Origin: Fulvivirga ulvae
GTDB lineage: Bacteria > Bacteroidota > Bacteroidia > Cytophagales > Cyclobacteriaceae
Assembly: GCF_021389975.1 (NCBI RefSeq)
Contig: NZ_CP089981.1
Coordinates: 4,117,501-4,181,500, forward strand
Length of the DNA stretch: 64,000 nt
Direction: 5' to 3'
Part shown: one piece after another, positions 34,987 to 44,074 of the stretch
Layout of the letters: every line of letters begins with the position of its first letter
How positions within the stretch are numbered: the stretch's first letter is position 1
Position numbers and translations under genes: made by a program
The notes under the pieces: model-generated
Told to the model about the DNA's origin: nothing
Databases searched by the model: none
The model's input: the letters and a program-made list of their open reading frames with translations, nothing else

Positions 34987-35611
34987 TGCTTGAATAGTTG
35001 ATGGAGTCCGGCTGACTTATTTTCAGGCTGTCGAACCCGGCATAGTCTCTGATGTCAAAATTGTAAGCTTTTATAACTATATAACGCTCTTCTTCAATAG
35101 TCTCCCGCGTGTAGTAGGCATCCAGTGAGTACTCCTGCCTGTCTATAGTGACGATGAAACGACTAAAATCTGCATTGGTATTGAGAGGGAATCTGTACAA
35201 AGTTAGACTATCTTCATAGATTAATGTAGCGATACCGTTTTGGGCTTCGAGGCTGGTGACATAAACTTTTCCAGAGTTGATCAGGGTTATGATCGCGTTG
35301 ACGTCAGTCTTGCCTTCAGTAAGTGCTTTTTTGTAAGCATTGAGGGCCTCTTTGTTGGCTGTATAATCAGCATCTTCGTCCCTGTTTTCCAAGGTATCAA
35401 TTACAACCAGACTGTCTGCTATGCCTTTAAGCTCAGCATTGATAATGGCTAAGCTGTCATTAAGCTTAGAGATGCTGTCCTGATTAATAAACTTAACTCT
35501 GAAAAATGGCTCAATACCGGTGATCTCCGGCTCGTTTTCTTCACAACTGATGGCAGTCAATGCCAGTGTTGCCAGCGTTAATGCCAGAAGTATGTCTGTA
35601 ATTTTTTTCAT
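34958..35611 (-). CDS. Predicted lipoprotein (DUF6452-like)
   Basis: 217 residues from ATG at 35611 (a frame 4 codons longer exists). The signal sequence ends TAISC, a plausible lipobox, followed by EENEPEITGIEP. A helical insert (about 40-105, with repeated SLAIINAELKGIADSL-like heptads) precedes a beta-rich C-terminus with FPLNTNADFSRFIV. Function unknown. Its 3' end overlaps the barrel gene by 29 bp, implying coupled translation and a shared outer-membrane role. Confidence 0.65.
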   Translation of the reverse strand: MKKITDILLALTLATLALTAISCEENEPEITGIEPFFRVKFINQDSISKLNDSLAIINAELKGIADSLVVIDTLENRDEDADYTANKEALNAYKKALTEGKTDVNAIITLINSGKVYVTSLEAQNGIATLIYEDSLTLYRFPLNTNADFSRFIVTIDRQEYSLDAYYTRETIEEERYIVIKAYNFDIRDYAGFDSLKISQPDSINYSSNEATVTAYF

Positions 35612-35682
35612 CAATGTGGGCAAAAATATAAAATGATTTCCAGTTTACGGTCTATGTCAGAATAAGATTATGGACCAGGAGT

Positions 35683-38196
35683 TTAGTAGGGATCTACATC
35701 GAAAATAATTTTTGATGTTTTTAACTCTTTTTCCTGCATTAACTCCAGTCTTGCCTCCAGTAATATGTGTTTAACCTTGGACAGACTTACCTGTGATCTT
35801 TCCAGTTTGATGATCAGCTCCATCAGAAACTCATTTCTGATTTTTGATATTACCGGTTCCTCCGGGCCAAGCACACGTTTTGTGCCAAGTTTTTCTTTGA
35901 TCAGATTGCCAAGTTTAACTGCAGTTAAAGAGGCCAGTTTCGCATCACGATTTTTCACAATCACACCTATCAAACGAGTAAAAGGAGGATAGTGGTGTGT
36001 CTGGCGCTCGGCTATTTCACTTTCGTAAAACTGGTTGTAGCCATTGGTAATGATCTGTTTGAGTACAGGTTGATCAGTATTCCTGGTCTGGATCACTACT
36101 TTACCTTTTTTGTCCCTTCTGCCTGCCCGTCCGCTTACCTGGGTAGAAAGCTGGAATGTGCGCTCAAATGACCTGAAATCAGGAAAGTACAACATCCTGT
36201 CAATATCGAAGATGCCAACCAGGTTCACATTGTCAAAATCCAGCCCTTTACTTACCATTTGAGTACCTACTAGTATGTCGATGTTGCCTTGCTCAAAATC
36301 GGATATAATGGTGTCGTAACTACGCTTTTTCCGGGTGGTGTCCAGATCCATACGTTGTACACGGGCCAGCGGAAAAAGGAGCGAAATTTCCTCTTCCAGT
36401 TTTTCCGTACCAAAGCCGATTGTTTTCAGGTGTGTGGCACCGCAGGCCTCACAGGTGTTGGGAAGCGGTTCTTTATATCCACAATAGTGGCACCTGAGTT
36501 CTTTTCTGTATTGATGATAAGTCAGGCTGACAGCGCAACTGTTGCATTTGGGTATCCAGCCACATTCGCCACAAGTGATGTAGGGTGAATATCCCCGGCG
36601 GTTTTGAAAAATGATCACCTGCTCCTTATTTTCAAGAGCCTGGTTGATAGCATTGATCAGCTCTGAGGAAAACTCACCTTTAGATAACTTTTTATTCTTT
36701 TCCCGGATCATATCAGCAACCACAAAGTCAGGAAGCTGGCCTGCTCCAAAGCGGGTGGTGAGTTTTACCAGGCCATATTTACCCTGCCGGGCCTGATATT
36801 GCGATTCCATGGAAGGAGTGGCAGAGCCTAGCAGTACCTTGGCATGATGCTGACTGCCGATCATCATAGCCACATCTCTGGCATTATACCTCGGGGCGGG
36901 GTCGTATTGCTTGTATGATGACTCATGCTCCTCATCCACCACAATAAGACCGAGGTTGTCAAAGGGTAAAAATATTGCTGACCGCACACCCACTACAAAC
37001 TGGTACCTGCCTGAAAGCACTCCTTTCCAGACTTCAACACGCTCATTATCAGAAAATTTAGAATGATAGACACCCATTTTGTCCCCAAATATTTTGCGCA
37101 GTCGGCTAACAATCTGGGTGGTAAGTGCTATTTCAGGAAGCAGATAAAGGATCTGGCTTCCACCTTCCAGTGCATCCTGGATCAGGCTGATGTAAAGCTC
37201 TGTTTTCCCACTTCCCGTAATACCGTGGAGTAGAGTAACATCTTTTTCTTTAAAGCTGGTAAGTATCTCTTCTTTGGCTTTTAGCTGGGTTTCTGTCAGG
37301 TTTACCTCTGCCAAAGAGTTGTCATACGAGTCAAATCGGGATACTATGACTTCAAATTCTTCGAAGACCTCATGCTTTACGAGTGTTCTGAGAGAAGAAT
37401 CTGATAAATCACCGCCTGTAAAACTTGATTTGATCAGACCGTTTTTGTTGAGCTCAGGCTGATTGAAAACCTGTACATTTTGCAGGTAATGAAGCAGTAT
37501 GGCTTCCTGCTTTGGCTTGCCGGCCAGCTCATTAAATAGTTTTTCAAGTTCATTTTTAGCCAGCCATTGGGGCCTTAACCTAATCCGAGACTCTTTTTTG
37601 GGCCTGTATTTCTCTTTTACTTCTTCAAAAATGATGATGGTCTCCTTGTAGACGAGCGACTTAATAATGGTGTAAATCGATTTTTGGTTAAGCAATTTGC
37701 TTATCTCACCATAGCTAAGACTATCATTTTTTATCAAGGTTTCCAGTACTATGGTTTCCTTGTCGCTAAACTCCAGGTCGGACTCATAGTAATCGAAATG
37801 GGGGTGCAGCTGTACTTTGGATTCGCTACTGAGCTTCAGGCCGGTGGGTAAAGCAATATTCAATACTTCACCAAGTGTACACATATAGTAGTCAGCTATC
37901 CACTGAAAGAGTACAATCTGTATTTCATTGATCACCGGCTCATCGTCCAGCACCTCCAGGATGTACTTGGCTTCATATTTTTCCGGAGGGGTTTCATGGA
38001 TCCTGCCAATCACGCCTGTCAATATTTTTCGTGAGCCAAACTGTACGATTACTCTGCACCCGGTTTGTACCAGCTCATCCATGTCATGAGGCACCCGGTA
38101 GGTAAACATCTTGGGTATGGGCACAGGTAGGATAACATCCACAAACCAGGTTTGCCGGATTTCTTCGGTGGCCGTATGGAACTCAAGTTGACTCAT
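35683..38196 (-). CDS. priA: Primosomal replication restart helicase PriA
   Basis: 837 residues. N-terminal 3'-DNA-binding domain (FVDVILPVPIPKMFTYRVP), winged helix, then a superfamily 2 helicase core with Walker A GITGSGKTELY near 318 and DEEH box VVDEEHESSYKQ. Between the helicase lobes lie zinc-binding cysteine pairs CGECGWIPKCNSC and CHYCGYKEPLPNTCEACG. Motifs GTQMVSKGLDF and QVSGRAGRRDK complete the core. It restarts stalled replication forks in the cytoplasm. Complete, single-gene unit. Confidence 0.96.
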   Translation of the reverse strand: MSQLEFHTATEEIRQTWFVDVILPVPIPKMFTYRVPHDMDELVQTGCRVIVQFGSRKILTGVIGRIHETPPEKYEAKYILEVLDDEPVINEIQIVLFQWIADYYMCTLGEVLNIALPTGLKLSSESKVQLHPHFDYYESDLEFSDKETIVLETLIKNDSLSYGEISKLLNQKSIYTIIKSLVYKETIIIFEEVKEKYRPKKESRIRLRPQWLAKNELEKLFNELAGKPKQEAILLHYLQNVQVFNQPELNKNGLIKSSFTGGDLSDSSLRTLVKHEVFEEFEVIVSRFDSYDNSLAEVNLTETQLKAKEEILTSFKEKDVTLLHGITGSGKTELYISLIQDALEGGSQILYLLPEIALTTQIVSRLRKIFGDKMGVYHSKFSDNERVEVWKGVLSGRYQFVVGVRSAIFLPFDNLGLIVVDEEHESSYKQYDPAPRYNARDVAMMIGSQHHAKVLLGSATPSMESQYQARQGKYGLVKLTTRFGAGQLPDFVVADMIREKNKKLSKGEFSSELINAINQALENKEQVIIFQNRRGYSPYITCGECGWIPKCNSCAVSLTYHQYRKELRCHYCGYKEPLPNTCEACGATHLKTIGFGTEKLEEEISLLFPLARVQRMDLDTTRKKRSYDTIISDFEQGNIDILVGTQMVSKGLDFDNVNLVGIFDIDRMLYFPDFRSFERTFQLSTQVSGRAGRRDKKGKVVIQTRNTDQPVLKQIITNGYNQFYESEIAERQTHHYPPFTRLIGVIVKNRDAKLASLTAVKLGNLIKEKLGTKRVLGPEEPVISKIRNEFLMELIIKLERSQVSLSKVKHILLEARLELMQEKELKTSKIIFDVDPY

Positions 38197-38636
38197 AGCA
38201 GTTGCGAAGGTAAAGGTAAATGATCAGCGCAAACTTACTAATCATTTATGGTAAGTATATGGAAGAGGGACAATGTCAAAAACTTATATGCTTTGCTTAA
38301 CAACACAGGAATAAAGTGGGGAGGGGATGGTGCGATACTGTGGAAAATTCACATCTTAAAATTGAAAAAGACCTGCGTAATATTATTGTTGGTAAGCTTG
38401 TTACATTTAGAGGCTAATAACACAGGGAGTGTGTGATACCAGTGGGAATGGAGAAATTTTTGCAGGAAAATAATCGAAAGTGTTATTGTTCGTCCTTTGT
38501 GCATGCCACTTTGGAGATATAAAAGCTTTTACCATATGGCTTGATAGTCCATTATTTCAACTACTTCTTTGGCATTCAATCCGTTCAAAAGAGCGATCAG
38601 CAGATTCCGGGTATATTTTCAAGGAAGGATATTAGT
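38197..38636. other. Intergenic region between priA and the subtilase gene
   Basis: About 440 bp with no supported gene. A 62-codon open frame at 38248-38436 has no recognisable features. On the minus strand near 38545-38613 a short frame reads NLLIALLNGLNAKEVVEIMDY, faintly like a helix-turn-helix end, but has no start and soon stops. Confidence 0.5.
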
Positions 38637-38644
38637 TACATTTG
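38637..38644 (+). promoter_or_regulatory. -7 promoter element for the subtilase gene
   Basis: TACATTTG matches TAnnTTTG, 18 bp before ATG at 38663. It supports that ATG over the in-frame TTG at 38642, which would lie inside the promoter. No clear -33 box. Confidence 0.45.
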
Positions 38645-38662
38645 TTACTGATTAATGATAAT

Positions 38663-41392
38663 ATGAGGGGAAATATACTTACACCTTTATTTATAGTGGC
38701 TTCTATATGGTGCGTAATTCTGCCAGCAAGGCATACTACTGCGTTGGCTCAGGTGAATAAAATGGATTATGCCGATAACCAGCTGATAGTTAAATTCAGC
38801 GGTGACATTGCGATATCCCGCCGGCAAACAGGAAGACTGTCAATTGATGATCCCAGGATCAGGGAACTTAACAAAAGGTTGAATGTAATCAGAGCAGAAA
38901 GTCTCGTGCCAGATAATATGTCGGGGACAGGGAGCAGTGCCGATAGGAATGGTGTTCTCACCACCCAGCAACCGGTACTTTATACTTTTGGTGAGCGTAT
39001 AGACGTAAGCGCTATAATCCTCATATTAATGAAAACCGGATTTTATGAGTATGCAGAACCTAATTATATAGGCTACGGTGGAGCACCATGTACCGTTACA
39101 CCCAACGACGAATACTATAACAACCGGCAATGGGGGCTTAATAATGATGGTACATTGACGGCCAATAGTATTGAGGGAGCTGATATTGATATGGAAAAAG
39201 CCTGGGGCGTAACTACAGGAGATACCAGTGTAGTGGTGGCCATTTTAGACTCTGGTGTAAAACTGGATCACCCTGAGTTTGATGGCAGGCTTTGGGTAAA
39301 TATGGGTGAAATAGCGGACAATCTTCTGGATGACGACGATAATGGTTATTACAACGATTACCACGGTTGGGACTTTGTAAATAATGATAATGACCCGGTA
39401 GATGACCATGGTCACGGCACCAATGTGGCGGGCATTATAGGCGCTACCGGAAATAACGGGATCGGCTATGCAGGTATGGACTGGAAATGTAAGCTGATGA
39501 CCTGTAAGGTATTGGATGAAAACAATTCAGGTTTTTATTCTGCCTGGGTATCCGGTATTTATTATGCAGTTAATAATGGTGCAGATGTTATTAACATGTC
39601 TGTGGGAGGCACCAGTTACTCTGCAGCTATGAAGGATGCAGTTGGTTATGCAAGAGACAATGGCGTACCGGTGGTTGCCAGTATGATGAATACAGACAGT
39701 GATCAGGTATTTTATCCTGCAGGCTACGAAGAGGTGATTGCGGTTGGTGCCACCAACCCTGACCATAGCCGGGCAAATCCCTTCTTTTTCGATCCGGCCA
39801 GTGGCAGTAATTATGGGGCTCATATTGACATTGTAGCGCCGGGAAATTTTATCTACGGCCTTAACTACAAAGGTAATAATGATTACAACCGCATGTGGGG
39901 CGGCACCTCGCAGGCAGCACCGTTTGTAACAGGAGTTATTTCCCTTATGAAAGGAATAAGGAGTGATCTGTCCGTTGACTCAATTAAGAATATTTTATAC
40001 AGCACTGCCATGGATGAAGTGGGCCTGCCTGAAGAAGATACCGGGGGGTGGGATAAGTATCATGGTCATGGGGTGCTCAATGCTTACCAGGCCGTGTCGG
40101 GATTAGCAGTCACTTACGAGGATCAGCTACTTTGCTCCGGTTCGGATTATACCTTTCCTGATGGGGTGGTTTTAACTGACATTACCGAAAACCTCATACG
40201 CACCAGTACACTCCTTTCTCAAAACAATTGCGATAGTATAGTGGTGACATCACTGGTGGTAAAGCCAACCTATAGCCGTACGCAGGAAGTTTCAGTATGC
40301 AGTGGTGAAAATTATACCTTTCCTGATGGAACCATTGCTGCCGGTATTTCTGAGGCTTTTGCCCATACAAGCCAGTTGACCACTGCCTATGGTTGCGATA
40401 GCCTGATATCGACGGTAGTTAATGTAAACACAGTTTATGAGATTGATGAGGAGGTAGCTGTATGCAGTGGAGGCGACTACACCTTCCCGGATGGTACCAT
40501 CGTTACCGGCATAAGTAGCGAAATGGTGCATACGAGTACTTTTGAAACTGCACAGCATTGTGATAGTCTTATCACTACAAAAGTGAGCATAAGACCAAAC
40601 CATCATACAGAGCAGGAAGTGCAGATATGTAGCGGAGGAAGTTATGTTTTTGCAGACAATACAGTGCTTGAAAACATTGTTGATGATACAGTTTATGTAA
40701 GCCACTTTAAAACAGAATATCAATGTGACAGCCTGATCACGACCAGCATCAGCGTAACACCCAACTATGAACTTACAGAAGAAGTGGAGGTATGCCTCGG
40801 CAATAGCTACACCTTCCCTGACGGCACATCAAAGGAAAACATAACAGGTGACATTACCTACAGCAGCCAATTGGCTACGGCCACTGGCTGCGATAGCCTG
40901 ATCACTACCCATGTACAAGTAAGGTCTGTAGACGCCAAGATACTGGTGGGTGGGCAAACCCTGATATGCAATGCCCAGGAGGCTGAGTATCAATGGATAA
41001 ACTGCGCTAATGGATCGGTGATTATAGAAGGGGAGGTGAGCCAGACGTTTAAACCTTTGCAGTCAGGTAGTTATGCTGTTATCGTTTCAAAAGACGGTTG
41101 CCAGGCTACATCAGAGTGCCTGGAGGTCACTCCATTAGGGGTAGGAGATTCAGAACAGGAGCTGGTTAGAGTTTATCCGAACCCTACTTATGGAGGGCTG
41201 GTCATAGAAACCAACGGGTTGGGTGAGCATTTTAAAGTGGAGGTGACGGACTTGTCCGGGAAGGCGATTAATGTGCCGGTTTTGTATGAATCAGGCAAGT
41301 TGAAAGTTCATATTGATCGACCTTCGGGTATTTATTTGCTGCATGTGTATGATAAAGCCGGAGTAACAACTTTTAAAATTATAAAGGAGTAG
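38663..41392 (+). CDS. Secreted S8 subtilisin-like protease with T9SS type A domain
   Basis: 909 residues from ATG 38663. Signal peptide to about ALAQVNK, a propeptide (about 25-150), then a complete S8 catalytic triad: Asp in VVAILDSGVKLDHPEF, His in DDHGHGTNVAGIIG, Ser in WGGTSQAAPFVTG. After the catalytic domain come five 55-residue repeats of the type CSGxxYTFPDG...CDSLITT, an Ig-like segment and a type A sorting domain (VYPNPTYGGLVIET ... GIYLLHVYDKAG ... FKIIKE). Expected to be a surface or secreted protease; the Cys pair in each repeat could form a disulphide. It is a single-gene unit. Confidence 0.94.
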   Translation: MRGNILTPLFIVASIWCVILPARHTTALAQVNKMDYADNQLIVKFSGDIAISRRQTGRLSIDDPRIRELNKRLNVIRAESLVPDNMSGTGSSADRNGVLTTQQPVLYTFGERIDVSAIILILMKTGFYEYAEPNYIGYGGAPCTVTPNDEYYNNRQWGLNNDGTLTANSIEGADIDMEKAWGVTTGDTSVVVAILDSGVKLDHPEFDGRLWVNMGEIADNLLDDDDNGYYNDYHGWDFVNNDNDPVDDHGHGTNVAGIIGATGNNGIGYAGMDWKCKLMTCKVLDENNSGFYSAWVSGIYYAVNNGADVINMSVGGTSYSAAMKDAVGYARDNGVPVVASMMNTDSDQVFYPAGYEEVIAVGATNPDHSRANPFFFDPASGSNYGAHIDIVAPGNFIYGLNYKGNNDYNRMWGGTSQAAPFVTGVISLMKGIRSDLSVDSIKNILYSTAMDEVGLPEEDTGGWDKYHGHGVLNAYQAVSGLAVTYEDQLLCSGSDYTFPDGVVLTDITENLIRTSTLLSQNNCDSIVVTSLVVKPTYSRTQEVSVCSGENYTFPDGTIAAGISEAFAHTSQLTTAYGCDSLISTVVNVNTVYEIDEEVAVCSGGDYTFPDGTIVTGISSEMVHTSTFETAQHCDSLITTKVSIRPNHHTEQEVQICSGGSYVFADNTVLENIVDDTVYVSHFKTEYQCDSLITTSISVTPNYELTEEVEVCLGNSYTFPDGTSKENITGDITYSSQLATATGCDSLITTHVQVRSVDAKILVGGQTLICNAQEAEYQWINCANGSVIIEGEVSQTFKPLQSGSYAVIVSKDGCQATSECLEVTPLGVGDSEQELVRVYPNPTYGGLVIETNGLGEHFKVEVTDLSGKAINVPVLYESGKLKVHIDRPSGIYLLHVYDKAGVTTFKIIKE
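40133..40957 (+). repeat. Five tandem 165-bp repeats in the subtilase gene
   Basis: The first Cys codon of each unit is at 40133, 40298, 40463, 40628 and 40793, a spacing of exactly 165 bp (55 residues). Each unit carries C-x-G-x-x-Y-x-F, a D/N-G/T turn and a second C-D-S-L/I. Unlike the adhesin repeats these are well diverged at the DNA level, so they are old. Confidence 0.9.
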
Positions 41393-41451
41393 CGCAGGAC
41401 AATAACTTTTGTATTGTGAAGGTTGTTTACAAATATGATATTAATGTCTCG

Positions 41452-41481
41452 TTTGAACTTAAAAAATAAGTGTTATGTTTG
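41452..41481 (+). promoter_or_regulatory. Bacteroidota-type promoter upstream of the desaturase
   Basis: TTTG at 41452-41455, 18-bp spacer, TATGTTTG at 41474-41481 (exact TAnnTTTG). Predicted start near 41488, giving a long leader of about 190 nt before the likely N-terminus of the desaturase. Confidence 0.5.
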
Positions 41482-41798
41482 TAGTGTGTTGTTCCTAATG
41501 TAAGGATCTTAAGACCGCTCTCAGAAAGTATCTCAATAATTCCTACACGCAGTTCCACAAGATAGATCAGGCACTTAATACTCGCAAGAGTTTAAAGATC
41601 AGTTGACAAGATGTTTAATTTTCATTCACTTGATTATCAAGAGTCTGACAAAATATAAGTAATACAAAATCCAATATTATCAATACCAGGAACCCTAAAT
41701 TTTCAAATACTGCTGGCTCAGATTTTTCTAAAACGTTAAAGAACAGGGTCAACGATTATTTTAAAACCAATAATCTCAGCAAGTATGGTAACGGCAGT

Positions 41799-42791
41799 AT
41801 GGTAACGAAGACCATATTTATGCTTTCGCTGTTTTTTGTGCCTTTGGTTATCGTAAACATTGGTTTTATAACCAGCCCGTGGGTACTGTTTTTAATGTAT
41901 ATACTCAGCGGACTGGGTATGGCAGGAATAGGCATGGGAGTAATGCACGACGCCATACATGGATCATATTCTAAAAGCAGGAAGGTGAATAAATACCTGG
42001 GCTATACGCTCAATTTGATTGGCGCCAATGCTACGATCTGGAAGATACAACATAATGTGCTTCACCATACTTATACCAATATTGATGAAGCAGATGACGA
42101 TATAAGTGCACCGTTTTTCCTGCGCTTTTCACCTCATGCTAAAAAATACTGGCTGCATAAATTTCAGTTTATCTATATCTGGTTTTTCTATGGACTTTCT
42201 ACGATTTCATGGGTAACTTCCAAGGATTTCATCAAGATGAGGCAATACAGAAAAATGGGCTTCATCAAGCAGGAGGAGTTTAAAAAAGAGATGCTACAGG
42301 TGATTGGCTGGAAGCTGCTGTATTATTCTTACACATTGATACTTCCGGTCTTCATGCTTTCGATATCACCATGGCTGGTGGTGCTTGCGTTTATAGCCAT
42401 GCACTTTGTTACGGGTATAGCTATCAGCCTGGTATTCCAGACGGCTCACGTAATGCCTACCTCTGAGTTTCCCGTGCCGGATGAAAATGGCCTTATTGCT
42501 AATGACTGGGCTATACACCAGTTGGCAACTACAAGTAATTTCTCACCCCGTAGTCGGGTATTTTCCTGGTTTATAGGTGGATTAAATTACCAGGTGGAGC
42601 ACCATTTGCTACCCAATATTTGCCATGTACATTATAGAAAGTTGTCGCGTATAGTAGCCGAAACAGCTAAGGAATATGGGGTTCCATATCATATTAAAAA
42701 AACTTTTGTGGCTGCCGTTTGGGACCATATTAAGATGCTATACCAACTGGGCCGAATGGAGCTCGCCCCGGTAAAACAAAGGATAAAATAA
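41799..42791 (+). CDS. Membrane fatty acid desaturase
   Basis: 330 residues from ATG 41799, with hydrophobic segments in pairs and three His boxes: HDAIH (50-54), HNVLHH (85-90) and QVEHH near 270. These bind the di-iron centre that introduces double bonds into membrane acyl chains. The frame stays open upstream to 41649 and encodes FSKTLKNRVNDYFKTNNLSK, followed by YGNGS directly before the ATG; this reads like the usual N-terminus of this family (V-N-x-Y-F-K-x-x-N-x-S-K). No ATG, GTG or TTG occurs in that extension; ATT at 41676 is a possible start. The true protein is therefore probably about 40 residues longer than annotated here. Confidence 0.9.
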   Translation: MVTKTIFMLSLFFVPLVIVNIGFITSPWVLFLMYILSGLGMAGIGMGVMHDAIHGSYSKSRKVNKYLGYTLNLIGANATIWKIQHNVLHHTYTNIDEADDDISAPFFLRFSPHAKKYWLHKFQFIYIWFFYGLSTISWVTSKDFIKMRQYRKMGFIKQEEFKKEMLQVIGWKLLYYSYTLILPVFMLSISPWLVVLAFIAMHFVTGIAISLVFQTAHVMPTSEFPVPDENGLIANDWAIHQLATTSNFSPRSRVFSWFIGGLNYQVEHHLLPNICHVHYRKLSRIVAETAKEYGVPYHIKKTFVAAVWDHIKMLYQLGRMELAPVKQRIK

Positions 42792-42854
42792 GATGACAGG
42801 TCAGAAACAGGCCTGCATCAGTAAAAAGAAAACATAAATACAATTAATAAAGTA

Positions 42855-43049
42855 ATGCAAGAAGGAACAGTAAAGTTTTTTAATAACACCAAAGGATTTG
42901 GATTTATTAAGCCCTCAGATTCAAGTGAAGACATCTTTGTACACGAAAGTGGCTTGGTAGATGAAATCCGCGAAAACGACAAAGTAAGATTTGACGTGGA
43001 AAGAGGAAGAAAAGGAATGAATGCAGTTAACGTTGAGTTGATTGATTAA
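42855..43049 (+). CDS. Cold-shock domain protein, copy 1
   Basis: 64 residues, a single cold-shock (OB-fold) domain with RNP1 KGFGFIKP and RNP2 DIFVHES. Binds single-stranded nucleic acid and melts RNA structure in the cytoplasm. A near-identical second copy follows after 39 bp, and the two share sequence just before the start codon (AAAGTAATGCAAGAAGGA), which points to a recent tandem duplication. Chromosomally it follows the desaturase, another cold-adaptation gene. Confidence 0.96.
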   Translation: MQEGTVKFFNNTKGFGFIKPSDSSEDIFVHESGLVDEIRENDKVRFDVERGRKGMNAVNVELID

Positions 43050-43088
43050 TTCAAAAAATAAATATATAAACACACAATTAGCAAAGTA

Positions 43089-43283
43089 ATGCAAGAAGGA
43101 ACAGTAAAGTTTTTTAATAACACCAAAGGATTTGGATTTATTAAGCCCTCAAATTCAAGTGAAGACATCTTTGTACACGAAAGTGGTCTTATAGATGAGA
43201 TCCGTGAAAACGACAAAGTAAAATTTGACGTGGAAAGAGGAAACAAAGGAATGAACGCCGTTAACGTTGAGTTGATCGACTAA
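43089..43283 (+). CDS. Cold-shock domain protein, copy 2
   Basis: 64 residues. It differs from copy 1 at only a few positions (PSNSS for PSDSS, LIDEI for LVDEI, KFDV for RFDV, GNKG for GRKG). RNP1 and RNP2 are intact. The pair is probably one transcript ending at the strong terminator 25 bp downstream. Redundant dosage or slightly different RNA preference are both possible. Confidence 0.96.
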   Translation: MQEGTVKFFNNTKGFGFIKPSNSSEDIFVHESGLIDEIRENDKVKFDVERGNKGMNAVNVELID

Positions 43284-43307
43284 TTTCTTTTAGGTCATAG
43301 ACATTGG

Positions 43308-43344
43308 AGCCGCTCCCGAAGTAAACCCCGGAAGCGGCTTTTTT
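43308..43344 (+). terminator. Rho-independent terminator after the cold-shock genes
   Basis: AGCCGCTCCCG (43308-43318) pairs with CGGAAGCGGCT (43329-43339) with one wobble, followed by a run of T. Confidence 0.9.
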
Positions 43345-43590
43345 ATGCCCCATTAGTTAGTATTTAGACGTTAGTATTGAGTATTGAGGGGTTTTTAGAC
43401 AAATAAGCCGCCATTGCGCGGCCATCAAGAAAATCACACCGATCACCCCTCACCGAATACCGGCCACCCTGGCCATCACTCAAATCACCGACCACCAATA
43501 ACTCTAGTCACCAAGAAGTACCTAGCAAGAATCGGGTTTTACTGCACTCAGCCCCTCCTGATATTTGTGCCTGAAAACAATACCTGAAAT
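43345..43590. other. Intergenic region with short hairpins
   Basis: No gene. It includes direct AGTATT repeats (about 43359-43390) and two small GC hairpins, GCCGCC-attg-CGCGGC near 43411 and GGCCA-ccc-TGGCC near 43463. These look like worn intergenic repeats. Confidence 0.4.
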
Positions 43591-43959
43591 ATGAGATTCA
43601 TCCTGCTATTGCTGCTGACAAATATGCTGTTTACCAGCACGGTTAACGCCGAAATGGTTACCATACGCGATACCACCGACCTGGCCAGCGTAGTATCCCC
43701 GGAAGACCCGGATTTCATAGAAGTGGTAAGTCAGGAGCTCCTGACAGCCTACTTACATTCAGAAACAGAAATCACATGCCCTGCACTGGTACTTGTTACC
43801 TACGACGAGACAGGCAATAAACTGGACGCTACATCATATCCATTAACCCAATTCACTCAAGTCCTTCAAAAGGACAATCCGTTCAAGCCCGGGAGAATAT
43901 ACCTGATCCTTACCCGGTTTAGAACCTATTATTTTAGTACAATTGGTGGTGACCGGTAA
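43591..43959 (+). CDS. Small secreted protein of unknown function
   Basis: 122 residues with a signal peptide ending at TVNAE. The mature 100 residues are mixed alpha/beta with no Cys pair or catalytic motif; the end PGRIYLILTRFRTYYFS is beta-rich. I do not recognise the family. It stands alone between the cold-shock genes and a REP-like element. Codon use looks ordinary for the window. Confidence 0.6.
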   Translation: MRFILLLLLTNMLFTSTVNAEMVTIRDTTDLASVVSPEDPDFIEVVSQELLTAYLHSETEITCPALVLVTYDETGNKLDATSYPLTQFTQVLQKDNPFKPGRIYLILTRFRTYYFSTIGGDR

Positions 43960-43994
43960 TTATAGGTAAACAGTAAGCAGTCCACCTTAACCGT

Positions 43995-44022
43995 CATTGC
44001 GACGAGGGTATGAGGAAGCAAT
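43995..44022 (+). repeat. REP-like element, copy 1
   Basis: 28-nt unit fitting CATTG-N2-ACGA-N2-GTA-N2-AGGAAGCAAT, preceded by GT and followed by CCCC. The ends ATTGC and GCAAT can pair. Same family as the elements at 49939 and 55837. Confidence 0.7.
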
Positions 44023-44074
44023 CCCCCAGCTACAAAGCATGATCCAAACCCCACCGCTCACCAATTACCAAAAA

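Noticed and set aside
38248..38436. 62-codon plus-strand frame
   Set aside because: No family, odd composition, no promoter; probably chance in an intergenic region.
38545..38613. Minus-strand fragment NLLIALLNGLNAKEVVEIMDY resembling a helix-turn-helix end
   Set aside because: Too short, no start codon, stop codon soon after; similarity is only by eye.
41507..41604. Short plus-strand frame KDLKTALRKYLNNSYTQFHK (continuing) between the subtilase and desaturase genes
   Set aside because: Has no start codon and no recognisable family; may be a remnant but unsupported.
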